From positions 1-57,016 of the forward strand of contig NZ_JADEXQ010000032.1 in NCBI RefSeq assembly GCF_015207035.1: DNA of 57,016 nt. The letters run 5' to 3'. The notes under the pieces are model-generated. The model saw only the letters and a list, made by a program, of their open reading frames with translations, made no database searches and was not told the DNA's origin. Position 1 is the stretch's first letter, and each line of letters begins with the position of its first letter. Source of the DNA: Romeriopsis navalis LEGE 11480 (lineage in GTDB: Bacteria > Cyanobacteriota > Cyanobacteriia > Leptolyngbyales > Leptolyngbyaceae). The position numbers and the translations under genes were made by a program. Positions 39,297-47,367 of this stretch are shown here, piece by piece.

Positions 39297-39752
39297 ATGA
39301 GAGTTAGCTTTCGCGAATTTGACCCATTTAACGTTTGGTTTTGGATTGAGTTTCCCTTAATGCCAAGCGAACAAGAAAAGCAGTACGTTGAAGAAGTCTT
39401 CGACTCGTGGTTTTTCCTGGGCAAACTGGGGGGCTTCGATGCCGAAAATCTCCAAATCCAGGACACAGGACTTGAGATTGGTTACATGGATTACGACCCC
39501 GATCGCAAAGACGCATCCTTGGTATCGCTGATGCACAACATGGGCGAGTTTGAGTACGAAGGCAACTGGGCCCGTTGCTGGCTCGATCTGGGCACCAGTG
39601 ACGCGATCGCCCTGGATGTTTTGGTCAATACCTTGATGCGTTTGAGCCAGGAATTTGTGCCCTTAGAGCAACTCATTATCGGCGGTGAAAATGAAGACTG
39701 GCGGGTGCCAGAGCACGAAAAGCCAGAATTCGTTCAGGATGAGTGGAATTAA
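39297..39752 (+). CDS. DUF3531 family protein
   Basis: This is a 151-residue acidic cytoplasmic protein of the DUF3531 family, found in cyanobacteria and plastid-bearing eukaryotes. The opening REFDPFNVWFWIEFPLMPSEQEKQY, then DSWFFLGKLGGFDAENLQ, and the ending with a repeated acidic DWRVPEH stretch are characteristic. There are no catalytic motifs. It has its own terminator at both sides and so appears to be monocistronic. Confidence 0.9.
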   Translation: MRVSFREFDPFNVWFWIEFPLMPSEQEKQYVEEVFDSWFFLGKLGGFDAENLQIQDTGLEIGYMDYDPDRKDASLVSLMHNMGEFEYEGNWARCWLDLGTSDAIALDVLVNTLMRLSQEFVPLEQLIIGGENEDWRVPEHEKPEFVQDEWN

Positions 39753-39845
39753 TCACCGCTGAGCCCACGCCGCGCTAATCAATGATCATGGGCAGCGGGT
39801 GATCATGACGAAACAGCATTAGAGCCTGAATTAACACATCATCAT

Positions 39846-39894
39846 CCGCATCACGATCGCTGTCCCAAAATGTCGATCGTGATACGGATTTTTT
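39846..39894 (+). terminator. Rho-independent terminator after DUF3531 gene
   Basis: CCGcATCACGATCG (39846-39859) pairs with CGATCGTGATaCGG (39874-39887) with one mismatch, and is followed by ATTTTTT. The rest of the 353-base gap up to 40105 holds no gene. Confidence 0.85.
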
Positions 39895-40105
39895 AGGCGG
39901 AATCAACTTTTGTAACCGAAACCTTAAGCAAATCTAAAGAAGCCCTAAGATAGTACCTATAAGAACGCGCTTTGCCATTGCGGCAGTGGGGAAATGACAT
40001 CGCACTTTCCCACACCTTTTTGATATGTCTGGTTAATTTGCAGTACTTGAAATAATCCACCACGCCGAACTTTTACTTCTTCGGTGGGGTCATGAGGAAT
40101 CCGCT

Positions 40106-40339
40106 ATGTCTGGCCATTACAACAGTTCATTACTCCGTTTACTGTGGAATCTGATTGAATCCCATGCCCCTTTTCTCCGCAGCCTCAATGATGAAGCAAT
40201 TGGGCTATGGCTGCTCGAAACCATCCAGGATCAAGCCTGCATCAACTCGGATGATACTTGCGCGCTACGAACTTACGTATCCGAGCGCAGCTGCTTAATC
40301 CGCGACATGGTTGAGCCTCAAACATTCATTCTGCTCTAA
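40106..40339 (+). CDS. Small hypothetical protein
   Basis: This is a 77-residue soluble protein. A GAGGA ribosome site lies eight bases before the ATG, and a hairpin follows the stop, so it is probably a real gene. It is helical at first (LLRLLWNLIESHAPFLRSL, AIGLWLLETIQDQ) and contains three cysteines. The family was not recognised. Confidence 0.65.
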   Translation: MSGHYNSSLLRLLWNLIESHAPFLRSLNDEAIGLWLLETIQDQACINSDDTCALRTYVSERSCLIRDMVEPQTFILL

Positions 40340-40359
40340 CACCAATAATGACAAACAAG

Positions 40360-40394
40360 CGACCGCGATCCAAGCAAACGTTCAATCGCGGTCG
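40360..40394. terminator. Hairpin between convergent genes
   Basis: CGACCGCGAT (40360-40369) pairs with ATCGCGGTCG (40385-40394). The tail TTGATAATTT is only moderately T-rich. It separates the small plus-strand gene from the convergent redox operon. Confidence 0.6.
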
Positions 40395-40440
40395 TTGATA
40401 ATTTAGTGGCGATCACAGATCTAACACCACGGGATAATCA

Positions 40441-41220
40441 CTAGAGCCGCTGGTACGTTGATGGATCGGCTTTAATTAAAAACAAATCGCCATACTGCGT
40501 CACTTGACCCGTAATCTGGATCGGATCAGCCACTAGGTCAAGCACCTGCTTACTGACCGATTTACCATTGCTATCTGCTAACAGAAAATACAGTGGATCG
40601 CCCTGCTCATTATGGGATAAGAAGACCGCTGGTACGCCGCCGCTAATACAGCGAATTGCGCAAGCCCGGTGAGTTTTTCCCTGACCTGGCTTCATGACGC
40701 CGGGATAACATTTGCCATCCAGAATTTCACCCTTCAGTGAGAATTCACCCAGAGGCACCCCCGGCTCGGGCTGCAACGGTGCCCCGGCAGGCCGCTCAAT
40801 CGGTTTGGCGCCCCCAGTCGCAACGACCGTTAAGTTATTGCGATGTACAGCCGCACCTTTGATCTGCACCCATTTGCCGATTTGGTCTGTCACTTTCGCG
40901 GGAACAGATGATTTGCTAAAGCCGGAAAGCAGATAACGGGAAAACTGCGATCCCGATTCAATCTTGCCTTTACGCGGTACGAGCAAATGGGGCACTGGCT
41001 CGCCTACAAGTAAGCCTTCAAACTGTCCACGACTAAATTTGCCCGGATTAAATTGGTCATGGACTCGCGGTACAAATATGCCAAATAGGACAACCCCAAC
41101 AAACAGCAAGGGAATAAACTTCAAGAGAAAGCGTTTGATCCCTTTCGGCAGACGACTATAACCGCTGAAAAATTCGTCGTCGGATCGCTTCGCCGGTTGC
41201 GAATCAGAATGATTATTCAT
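40441..41220 (-). CDS. Membrane-anchored periplasmic protein with Cys/His motif (redox operon gene 4)
   Basis: This is a protein of about 259 residues. A basic N-terminus leads to one membrane helix (about 30-50, FLLKFIPLLFVGVVLFGIFV). The rest should be periplasmic and mostly beta. The striking feature is GKCYPGVMKPGQGKTHRACA with Cys171, His184 and Cys187, followed by Cys191 in IRCISGG. The spacing suggests a metal- or cofactor-binding site or disulfides. The ATG at 41220 overlaps the stop of the upstream Rieske gene by eight bases, indicating translational coupling. It is the last gene of a four-gene operon, and its function is unknown. Confidence 0.8.
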   Translation of the reverse strand: MNNHSDSQPAKRSDDEFFSGYSRLPKGIKRFLLKFIPLLFVGVVLFGIFVPRVHDQFNPGKFSRGQFEGLLVGEPVPHLLVPRKGKIESGSQFSRYLLSGFSKSSVPAKVTDQIGKWVQIKGAAVHRNNLTVVATGGAKPIERPAGAPLQPEPGVPLGEFSLKGEILDGKCYPGVMKPGQGKTHRACAIRCISGGVPAVFLSHNEQGDPLYFLLADSNGKSVSKQVLDLVADPIQITGQVTQYGDLFLIKADPSTYQRL

Positions 41221-42337
41221 AGGATTGGGCGCCATCGGCATCAGGGTATATCCGGGCCGGTATCGTTTCAGTACCAGGCGGATTGGGAATTGTGCTTACG
41301 AAAATTCGATCGTCTCGGAGTTGGACATTAAAGGTGGGTACCGATTCGATAAACGGTGGCGGGGAAGCACCCGTTTCCGGTAAATACTGATAGCCATGCC
41401 AAGGACAAGTCACACAGCCATCGATCACTTTACCTTCGCCCAACGGACCGTTCTGATGTTGGCAAACATTCGAAATTGCCGCAATTTTGCCGTCGTACTT
41501 AAAGATCGCGACCCGCTCGCCAGCGATCGTCACTATTTTCGCCCTTGTATCAGGAATTTCATTGATACTGCCGATATCAACATAGTGATCAGTCGCGGTT
41601 GCCGGTGGTGCAACGGCTCGATCACGCCGCCGCTCTTGCAATGCGGCCAGTAAGTGGATCACCGTAATCCAGACCAACCCAAGGCCGACCGCAATTGTCA
41701 AAAATGGATGGCGATTGGTCTGAATTGCCCCAAGGGTGACATGTCCGACTAACGCCGCATAGGCGACGTAAACCGACATGTGCAGGGCTTTCCAAATCGG
41801 CGCAGTCAAATTTGCCAACCAAAAATCGTGACTGGTAATTGCCATCAAAAACAAAATCGCCAGACCAATCACGCCTAAGGTTTCAAAGGGAAAACGCACT
41901 AAGGAACCATAATGGGTATTCCCTGCAAACAAACTGACAATCGGCTCGACGTTACCAAAGTCGTGATACCAGTACAGCGCCCCATCTGCCTTATAGGGAA
42001 TATTCGACAACACCGGGATATCCGAGAGATTAAACCCAATGACATGGATTAACCCTAGGAAAAACATCGTCACACCCATATGTCGGCGATTGTAAAGCAA
42101 TGGGAGAAACCGCCGATCGAAGCGACAAAGCGGCCCGATCGACAAAATTACATGGAGCAAAATAAATGCCGCTGAGCCAAACGCCCGAATATCAAGCCCA
42201 CGCATTTCCAAATCTGGACTCACCAGTTTCGCAGAGTACGTAAACAGAAACAGGTAAATGCCAATGGCGGCAAACAACAACAAATCGTAGATGATTTTTG
42301 TGCGATTCCATTGAATCGACTTATAAGCAACACTCAC
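41213..42337 (-). CDS. Ferric-reductase-like membrane domain fused to Rieske [2Fe-2S] domain
   Basis: This is a 374-residue fusion. Residues 1-235 are a membrane domain of about six helices with several helix-placed His residues (for example His62, His98, His186 and His199), suited to b-type haem binding as in ferric reductase/MsrQ-type proteins. Residues 250-350 form a Rieske domain with Cys292-x-His294 (VCQHQNGPLGEG) and Cys311-x2-His314 (CPWHGYQY). The Rieske part follows the last helix. This is a one-polypeptide electron path between a haem pair and an iron-sulfur centre. It lies five bases from the preceding gene and overlaps the next. The partner and direction of electron flow are not known. 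Confidence 0.9.
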   Translation of the reverse strand: MSVAYKSIQWNRTKIIYDLLLFAAIGIYLFLFTYSAKLVSPDLEMRGLDIRAFGSAAFILLHVILSIGPLCRFDRRFLPLLYNRRHMGVTMFFLGLIHVIGFNLSDIPVLSNIPYKADGALYWYHDFGNVEPIVSLFAGNTHYGSLVRFPFETLGVIGLAILFLMAITSHDFWLANLTAPIWKALHMSVYVAYAALVGHVTLGAIQTNRHPFLTIAVGLGLVWITVIHLLAALQERRRDRAVAPPATATDHYVDIGSINEIPDTRAKIVTIAGERVAIFKYDGKIAAISNVCQHQNGPLGEGKVIDGCVTCPWHGYQYLPETGASPPPFIESVPTFNVQLRDDRIFVSTIPNPPGTETIPARIYPDADGAQSYE

Positions 42338-42342
42338 TTTGT

Positions 42343-42873
42343 TTAAGACTCCCGATGCGAAAGGGTCGTCATATCCGCAGCCAAGGGCAGCACTGACAAC
42401 ACAGTATCTTTAGCTTGGCTATAAATCAGCAAATTCCCGGCTTTACCTTGCATGGCCGCCGGTATCGTAAACTCCCGACGCGACTGACCAGCCAATGAGC
42501 CCAGTAACAGGGCATTTGCCGGTAAGGTATCCGGCGCGGCAGACTTGCCAGCCAGCCAGTAAAGTAGGACATCCGGCTGCCGTAGCGGCACCGTTGGCGT
42601 CACGGCCAGAATACTCTTACCTTCTGACACGAGCTGCAATATTTCGCCTTCGATCGGCACCACAGCATTCTGCCAAACCATCGTTTTAATTACCTTGGCA
42701 TTCCGTTGCTGATCAGCCGACGCAAATCCGGCCGCATCAAATAAGCCGTTCGCCTCAGCTCCCGCCGGAGCATAGGTTGGACGGCATAATAATGCCACCA
42801 GAAAGCCCAGGGGGAGCAGTCCGATCAAAGCGACCGATGACCAGAAGTGGGCTTGCCGACGTTCATAAATCAT
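42343..42873 (-). CDS. Membrane-anchored periplasmic protein, possibly DM13-like (redox operon gene 2)
   Basis: This is a 176-residue protein with one N-terminal anchor (about 10-30, FWSSVALIGLLPLGFLVALL). The periplasmic part ends with DVLLYWLAGKSAAPDTLPAN, LLLGSLAGQSRREFTIPAAM and GNLLIYSQAKDTVLSVLPL. That order of strands (LLGSL, then FTIP, then LLIYSQ) resembles the DM13 domain, which elsewhere occurs with haem-binding redox domains. The match is by eye and weak. It is five bases upstream of the Rieske fusion gene. Confidence 0.75.
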   Translation of the reverse strand: MIYERRQAHFWSSVALIGLLPLGFLVALLCRPTYAPAGAEANGLFDAAGFASADQQRNAKVIKTMVWQNAVVPIEGEILQLVSEGKSILAVTPTVPLRQPDVLLYWLAGKSAAPDTLPANALLLGSLAGQSRREFTIPAAMQGKAGNLLIYSQAKDTVLSVLPLAADMTTLSHRES

Positions 42874-42897
42874 CTTCTCTATTCTCCTGACAGCATT

Positions 42898-43170
42898 TTA
42901 TGAAGCATTCTGATGGGCTCGTAAGCGATGAATATTCCGTTCAGTCGGAGTTTGTTGGCCCCGAATTAAACGCCAAACAAATAGGGGCCAAAAGACCGAA
43001 ACACCCGGCAAAATTATTAAGCGAAATCCAATCGCCCAGCCCCTTACCGATGGGTCAACCCGCTGGATGAGAAAAATGACAAACAGGACAGCAAACACTG
43101 CACCGATTGTGAAGTAGATTTGGAGACAGAGAAGGAGTACGGGAATAACCGCAATTGCAACGCTATTCAT
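42898..43170 (-). CDS. Small two-helix membrane protein (redox operon gene 1)
   Basis: This is a 90-residue protein with two hydrophobic helices (about 5-35 and 45-68) and a basic C-terminal tail with RQQ/RNIHRLRAHQN-type composition. It is the first gene of the operon, 24 bases before the next gene. It is probably a small subunit or assembly factor for the Rieske-haem membrane protein. It has no His or Cys ligands of its own in the helices. Confidence 0.7.
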   Translation of the reverse strand: MNSVAIAVIPVLLLCLQIYFTIGAVFAVLFVIFLIQRVDPSVRGWAIGFRLIILPGVSVFWPLFVWRLIRGQQTPTERNIHRLRAHQNAS

Positions 43171-43597
43171 GGTTAAACCAAATCCAAAAAATAATTAGAA
43201 AAAGCAGCCAGCCCAAAGCCCCAATCTCAGGACGATTAAAGCGGACGATGCGCGGCTCAAGCATTCACACACAATGCACAAAACGGCAATTTCAGTTGAT
43301 GCCAGTGGTGCTCAACTCTGAAATTCAAGCAGCATAGATGGCTTAGTCATCAGAGACTACTTCAGCCTAAGCCGATCACTGCCAATTCTGAACCATCGGT
43401 TTTCGTTTCTTCACATCCGTTGAAGGTGGAGCAGCTTGAGTTCCAGGCTGAGATCATCAGAATTGCCGCATAAGCAGTGATCAATGACAATCGCACCAGC
43501 CCGTTAGTTGAATCTCCAGCCTAGCCGCGACTGCACTAACATAAGAACAAAACTCAAGATGGGCAAACTACGCCCAGCAAGTGATCGTACAAACCCG
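43171..43597. other. Divergent intergenic region
   Basis: About 430 bases between the redox operon and the Rof-like gene, and likely to hold promoters for both. No clear promoter motif, terminator or additional gene was identified. In-frame codons from 43508 to 43597 could belong to a longer Rof-like protein but have no family likeness. Confidence 0.35.
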
Positions 43598-43885
43598 ATG
43601 ACGAAATTTATGCAACCCTATATCTCGCCTGGCTGCCATTTTATTGATCGACTAGAATCCGCGGCAGTACTACGTCAAACCTGTGACATCACCTACAAAA
43701 ACACCAACGGCGAGCGGATCAAAACCCAGAGCAAAATCATCGATGTCCATACCACCGATGGCGCCGACTGGTGCAAACTTACGGATGGGATGATCGTGCG
43801 GCTTGACCAAATTATTGCTTTTAATGAAATCCGATCGACGGACTCAGATTGGATAGATATTAGTCAGTCAACTTCCGCAAAATAA
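43598..43885 (+). CDS. Rof/YaeO-like (Rho-binding antiterminator family) protein
   Basis: This is a small beta-rich protein. The core YISPGCHFIDRLESAAVLRQTCDITY, then KIIDVHTTDGADWCKLTDGMIVRLDQIIAFN, follows the Rof family pattern: CxFxDxLE, a central strand, a D(V/L)xT turn and a IRLDxI end. In Escherichia coli Rof binds and inhibits the Rho terminator. Cyanobacteria are known to lack Rho, so this homologue must do something else, perhaps bind RNA or another protein through its Sm-like fold. The start is uncertain; ATG codons at 43508, 43559, 43598 and 43610 are all in frame and none has a clear ribosome site. Confidence 0.75.
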   Translation: MTKFMQPYISPGCHFIDRLESAAVLRQTCDITYKNTNGERIKTQSKIIDVHTTDGADWCKLTDGMIVRLDQIIAFNEIRSTDSDWIDISQSTSAK

Positions 43886-44033
43886 CCAAGGATGCTGCCC
43901 CTATGAACTGCCAAACCCTACTCAGCGAACAAACTGCAATATCACAACACCACTTGCTCAACTCTCGGTGCATTCGGTTCGGATCACGTCAGTGAGCCAC
44001 CGTTTAAAGAGTCATCATTCACAAAATCGTGAT

Positions 44034-45713
44034 TCATACCGACTCAGACGGCGGCCAAGCACCGGCGACAAAATAACGATCGCGCCCCAAGCGCTTGGCA
44101 TTATAGAGTGCCTGGTCTGCTTGCTGAATCAACATCTCCGGGGCAAAATCCGTCACTAACGCGGTCGAAATTCCGAGGCTAATTGTCACAATCCCTAAGC
44201 CGGGCGCACTTGGATGTTGCAGCGCCAATTTTGCTAAAGCGGCTTGAATTTGTTCCGCAATCTGCACCGCACCATTGAGTGAAGTATGGGGCAGCACAAT
44301 CGCGAATTCTTCGCCCCCATATCGCGCCACAAAGTCTTCCGGCCGCTTGAGACATTGGTGGATTGTCTGCGCGACTTGGTAGAGACAACGATCGCCAGCT
44401 TGATGCCCCTGGCTATCGTTATAAAGTTTGAAATAGTCGATGTCACACATAATTAATGCGACTTCGCCCCGCTCACGCATTAATCGTTGCCATAGCAAAT
44501 CAAAGGCCCGTTCTAAGAAATAGCGATTTTTGACTTGCGTCAAGGCATCGATCGTCACTTGTCGCTGCAAACGTTGATTGGCTTGATCCAATTGCAATCG
44601 ATCGCGACATAACATCGCGGTACTAATGGCGATCACTAAAATCACTGGCAACACGAGGGGTAAGCGATAGTTAAAGCTCAAGACAAGACCACACATCACC
44701 ACCCAAACCCACGGGCCAAGACACATAATGGGGAATTGTAATTTGGTTGGCAAACGATTTAATAAGGCCCCCCAAAACAGCCCCAGGGTCACAATCAGAC
44801 CCGGCAGCCAATTCACCGAAAAAACCCGTAGACTATTGCTTTGGAGCAGGTTATTAATCGCTGCCGCATGGAGATGCACGCCATATATCGTGGACTGACC
44901 GAGCGTCATATTCAGTTGGTCAATCCCTGGAGCTGTCGCACCAATCAGAATAATCTTGTCATCAAATTGGTGTGGCGCAATCTTACCTTGCAATACATCA
45001 ACCAACGAATACTGCTGTAGCGCTTGCAAAGAACGCGGCCAATTAATGATCAAAGGTCGATACCAACGCATCTGCGGCACCCAATCACCACCACCCAACA
45101 GATAGGCCTGCAAGGAAGCCAAAGACAAGGCCGGAAGATTCCGGAATACTGGCGAAATTTGCACGAGTTGGGTATCCAAGGGATGTGAGGCTTTCGCGAT
45201 ATGTCCGACAGCAATCGCAGCCTCTTGCAATTGTGGTGTCGGTTTCCAGACCTTACCTTTCGGGGTCCAGGCCGCTCCCAAAACGACATGCCCATGCTGC
45301 TGCATCGCTTCCTCGAAATCAATATCGTCCTCTGATTCTTCCGAGAATACCAAGTCAAATACAACGGTATTTTGGCCCGATTGATTCAACCGATCAAGCA
45401 ATCGGGCATAGTGAGTACGACTCAACGGAAACCAGCCCAAAGCATCCAGTGTGGGCTGATCGATATTGACCAGTACAATCCGCTCGTCCCAAACTGGTAC
45501 AACCCGAAAGTGCTGCAAAGCATCGTTCGCGATCGCCTCTAAATTTTGGCTCAAGCTACCGTAGGATAAAAACAGCGTCAGCACAATACCCGCAAACATC
45601 GGCCACCATGGCGACCCATAGCGCACAAAATGCTGAATAAACTGCTCCCAGCGGCGGGACTGATGCAACCGTCGCCAAAATATCATCGTTTCATGCAATA
45701 ACTGGGAGTTCAT
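44034..45713 (-). CDS. CHASE2-sensor diguanylate cyclase
   Basis: This is a 559-residue inner-membrane signalling enzyme. A first helix (about 35-55) is followed by an extracytoplasmic CHASE2 domain (about 60-290; VLVNIDQPTLDALGWFPLSR, VVFDLVFSE, KIILIGATAPG). Three more helices (about 300-375) lead to the GGDEF domain. The active site is RYGGEEFAIVLP. The product-inhibition I-site RPED lies exactly five residues before GGEEF, as in PleD, so synthesis of c-di-GMP with feedback control is expected. The start codon lies 23 bases inside the upstream FecR gene, so the two are translated together. Confidence 0.93.
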   Translation of the reverse strand: MNSQLLHETMIFWRRLHQSRRWEQFIQHFVRYGSPWWPMFAGIVLTLFLSYGSLSQNLEAIANDALQHFRVVPVWDERIVLVNIDQPTLDALGWFPLSRTHYARLLDRLNQSGQNTVVFDLVFSEESEDDIDFEEAMQQHGHVVLGAAWTPKGKVWKPTPQLQEAAIAVGHIAKASHPLDTQLVQISPVFRNLPALSLASLQAYLLGGGDWVPQMRWYRPLIINWPRSLQALQQYSLVDVLQGKIAPHQFDDKIILIGATAPGIDQLNMTLGQSTIYGVHLHAAAINNLLQSNSLRVFSVNWLPGLIVTLGLFWGALLNRLPTKLQFPIMCLGPWVWVVMCGLVLSFNYRLPLVLPVILVIAISTAMLCRDRLQLDQANQRLQRQVTIDALTQVKNRYFLERAFDLLWQRLMRERGEVALIMCDIDYFKLYNDSQGHQAGDRCLYQVAQTIHQCLKRPEDFVARYGGEEFAIVLPHTSLNGAVQIAEQIQAALAKLALQHPSAPGLGIVTISLGISTALVTDFAPEMLIQQADQALYNAKRLGRDRYFVAGAWPPSESV

Positions 45714-46524
45714 AACGACGTTCTGTGCCCAGCGGCGTAATCACCTTGACTCGGACCACATTACCCCGCCACTGCGCAATCAAATAGTTGAAAGCACCAT
45801 TGGATGCGGTACTCTGCGGCACATCCTCAATCAGCAAGACATTCACAGGATCAACCTTGCCCATTAACTGCACTCGTTTACCCTGCAGTTTCGCGACCTG
45901 TAAATAGAGTCCCGGATCATCTTTGAGGGGTTGTGCAGACGTCGGGGGGGATTGCGGTGCAATCAGCGTCTGCTGCGCGTTCGAAATATCCACAGTTTGG
46001 GATTGCGCGATCGCGGCCACGCGGCCAGACCGCGTCGCAATCCCAGTTTGCCCACTCGGCTGCGTGCTCACACCAAACTCAGTCCCACGCACACCCGCAA
46101 TTCCAGCAGGGGTGAGAATCTCTAACCGCGACGACGGATTGGTAAACTTACGGACTTTAAGCCGGATTTGGCCCTGAGTCACATGCAGCTGAGTCACAAT
46201 TCCCCCATCCTTGGTCGTATACCGCTGCTTCAAGGAGAATTTTGTACTTTCGCTCACATAGATTGTCCCAATACCCGATTCAAGTCGAAGCACCGCCGAT
46301 GCGCCTTTCGTCGTCTCAAATCGATCGCCAACCGTCTGAAACCGTAAGCCCACCCAAGCCCGCCAGCGACCACGCCGGTCTTGATAAATTGCTTTGCCCT
46401 TCAGCTTACGAACTTCCAGCCAACTTCCTGTACGAATCCGCATAGGCCGGGCCCAAGCGGCTTTACGGCTACCAGCAAATGCCCCCAACAAGAAAAATAA
46501 AGCTAGAAAACGTCGCCTCAGCAT
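45691..46524 (-). CDS. FecR-domain exported protein
   Basis: This is a roughly 277-residue exported protein with a signal sequence (LALFFLLGAFAG). The FecR domain (about residues 70-180) carries VGDRFETTKGASAVLRLESG, SLKQRYTTKDGGIVTQLHVT, LEILTPAGIAGVRGTEFGV and TRSGRVAAIAQ. FecR-domain proteins with CHASE2 partners are common in cyanobacteria; the FecR part is thought to sense or bind an envelope signal and pass it to CHASE2. The ATG at 46524 gives a compact signal peptide; an upstream start at 46548 is possible. Confidence 0.88.
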   Translation of the reverse strand: MLRRRFLALFFLLGAFAGSRKAAWARPMRIRTGSWLEVRKLKGKAIYQDRRGRWRAWVGLRFQTVGDRFETTKGASAVLRLESGIGTIYVSESTKFSLKQRYTTKDGGIVTQLHVTQGQIRLKVRKFTNPSSRLEILTPAGIAGVRGTEFGVSTQPSGQTGIATRSGRVAAIAQSQTVDISNAQQTLIAPQSPPTSAQPLKDDPGLYLQVAKLQGKRVQLMGKVDPVNVLLIEDVPQSTASNGAFNYLIAQWRGNVVRVKVITPLGTERRYELPVIA

Positions 46525-46666
46525 AACAAGATCGATAAAAAGAGCCACCCCATTAAAACATAGGGTTTTGGATCATCCATATACGTTACAGCAAAAGTCT
46601 TGTTAGAAAACGTAACAACCGACATTCTTGGGGATAATAGAGATATCTTTTTTGGGAGTCTTCTCG

Positions 46667-47137
46667 ATGAATCATCCGTTTGCCACACGCACTCGCTGGA
46701 TCAAGTCCCTCGCCAGCATCCTCGGGGCGTTACTATTCGGGCTCTTGCTCAACATCCCAGCGGCGGCTGCGATCGCGCCACTATCCCACGCACCGGAAGA
46801 TGCGCGGGCGTATCTGATTGAACCGAGTAATGGCCAAACCGTATCCCCAGAATTCACCGCCAAATTTGGTTTAGTCGGGATGCAAGTGGCGCCCGCTGGC
46901 GTCGATCAAGCGGGAACGGGACATCACCACTTACTGATTGACTTGGCCGAACTGCCGCCACTGACTGAGCCACTCCCCGCAAACGAGCACATCAAACACT
47001 TTGGCAAAGGTCAAACCGAAGCGCAGCTCACGCTGACACCGGGCAAACATACATTGCAATTGCTCCTGGGAAACTATAGCCACGTTCCACATGACCATCC
47101 TGTGATTTCCGAACCGATCACAATTACGGTCAAGTAA
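46667..47137 (+). CDS. DUF4399 exported protein
   Basis: This is a 156-residue protein with a signal peptide (LASILGALLFGLLLNIPAAAA). The DUF4399 domain has ARAYLIEPSNGQTVSPEFTAKFGLVGM, GTGHHHLLIDL, EHIKHFGKGQTEAQLTLTPG and HTLQLLLGNYSHVPHDHP. The conserved His residues suggest metal binding. GGAG lies nine bases before the ATG; the frame extends upstream without support. It is probably periplasmic, with unknown function, and is followed by a long perfect inverted repeat. Confidence 0.88.
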   Translation: MNHPFATRTRWIKSLASILGALLFGLLLNIPAAAAIAPLSHAPEDARAYLIEPSNGQTVSPEFTAKFGLVGMQVAPAGVDQAGTGHHHLLIDLAELPPLTEPLPANEHIKHFGKGQTEAQLTLTPGKHTLQLLLGNYSHVPHDHPVISEPITITVK

Positions 47138-47147
47138 GTTCCGACTC

Positions 47148-47200
47148 GCTGGAATTGCGGATGAGGCGTTAAACCATATTGCCTCATCCGCAATTCCAGC
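47148..47200 (+). terminator. Perfect 20-bp-arm inverted repeat
   Basis: The 20 bases at 47148-47167 (GCTGGAATTGCGGATGAGGC) are exactly complementary to 47181-47200, with a 13-base loop. It lies 11 bases after the DUF4399 stop. There is no T run, so it may be a factor-independent stall, an RNA-stability hairpin or a dispersed repeat element. Confidence 0.7.
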
Positions 47201-47367
47201 TAAGTTAACCTGCAATTCACGTGATTCACAACAATTCAGCAACCCGTTGGCCAACATCGGAGACCACAGCAAACGTGGGGTGTTAGGGCATTACTTTAAA
47301 TCGCTATAGTGCTTTCCCAAAAGATGATACAGCACCAACCATACGACCGGTCTTAACCCATTAGTCC

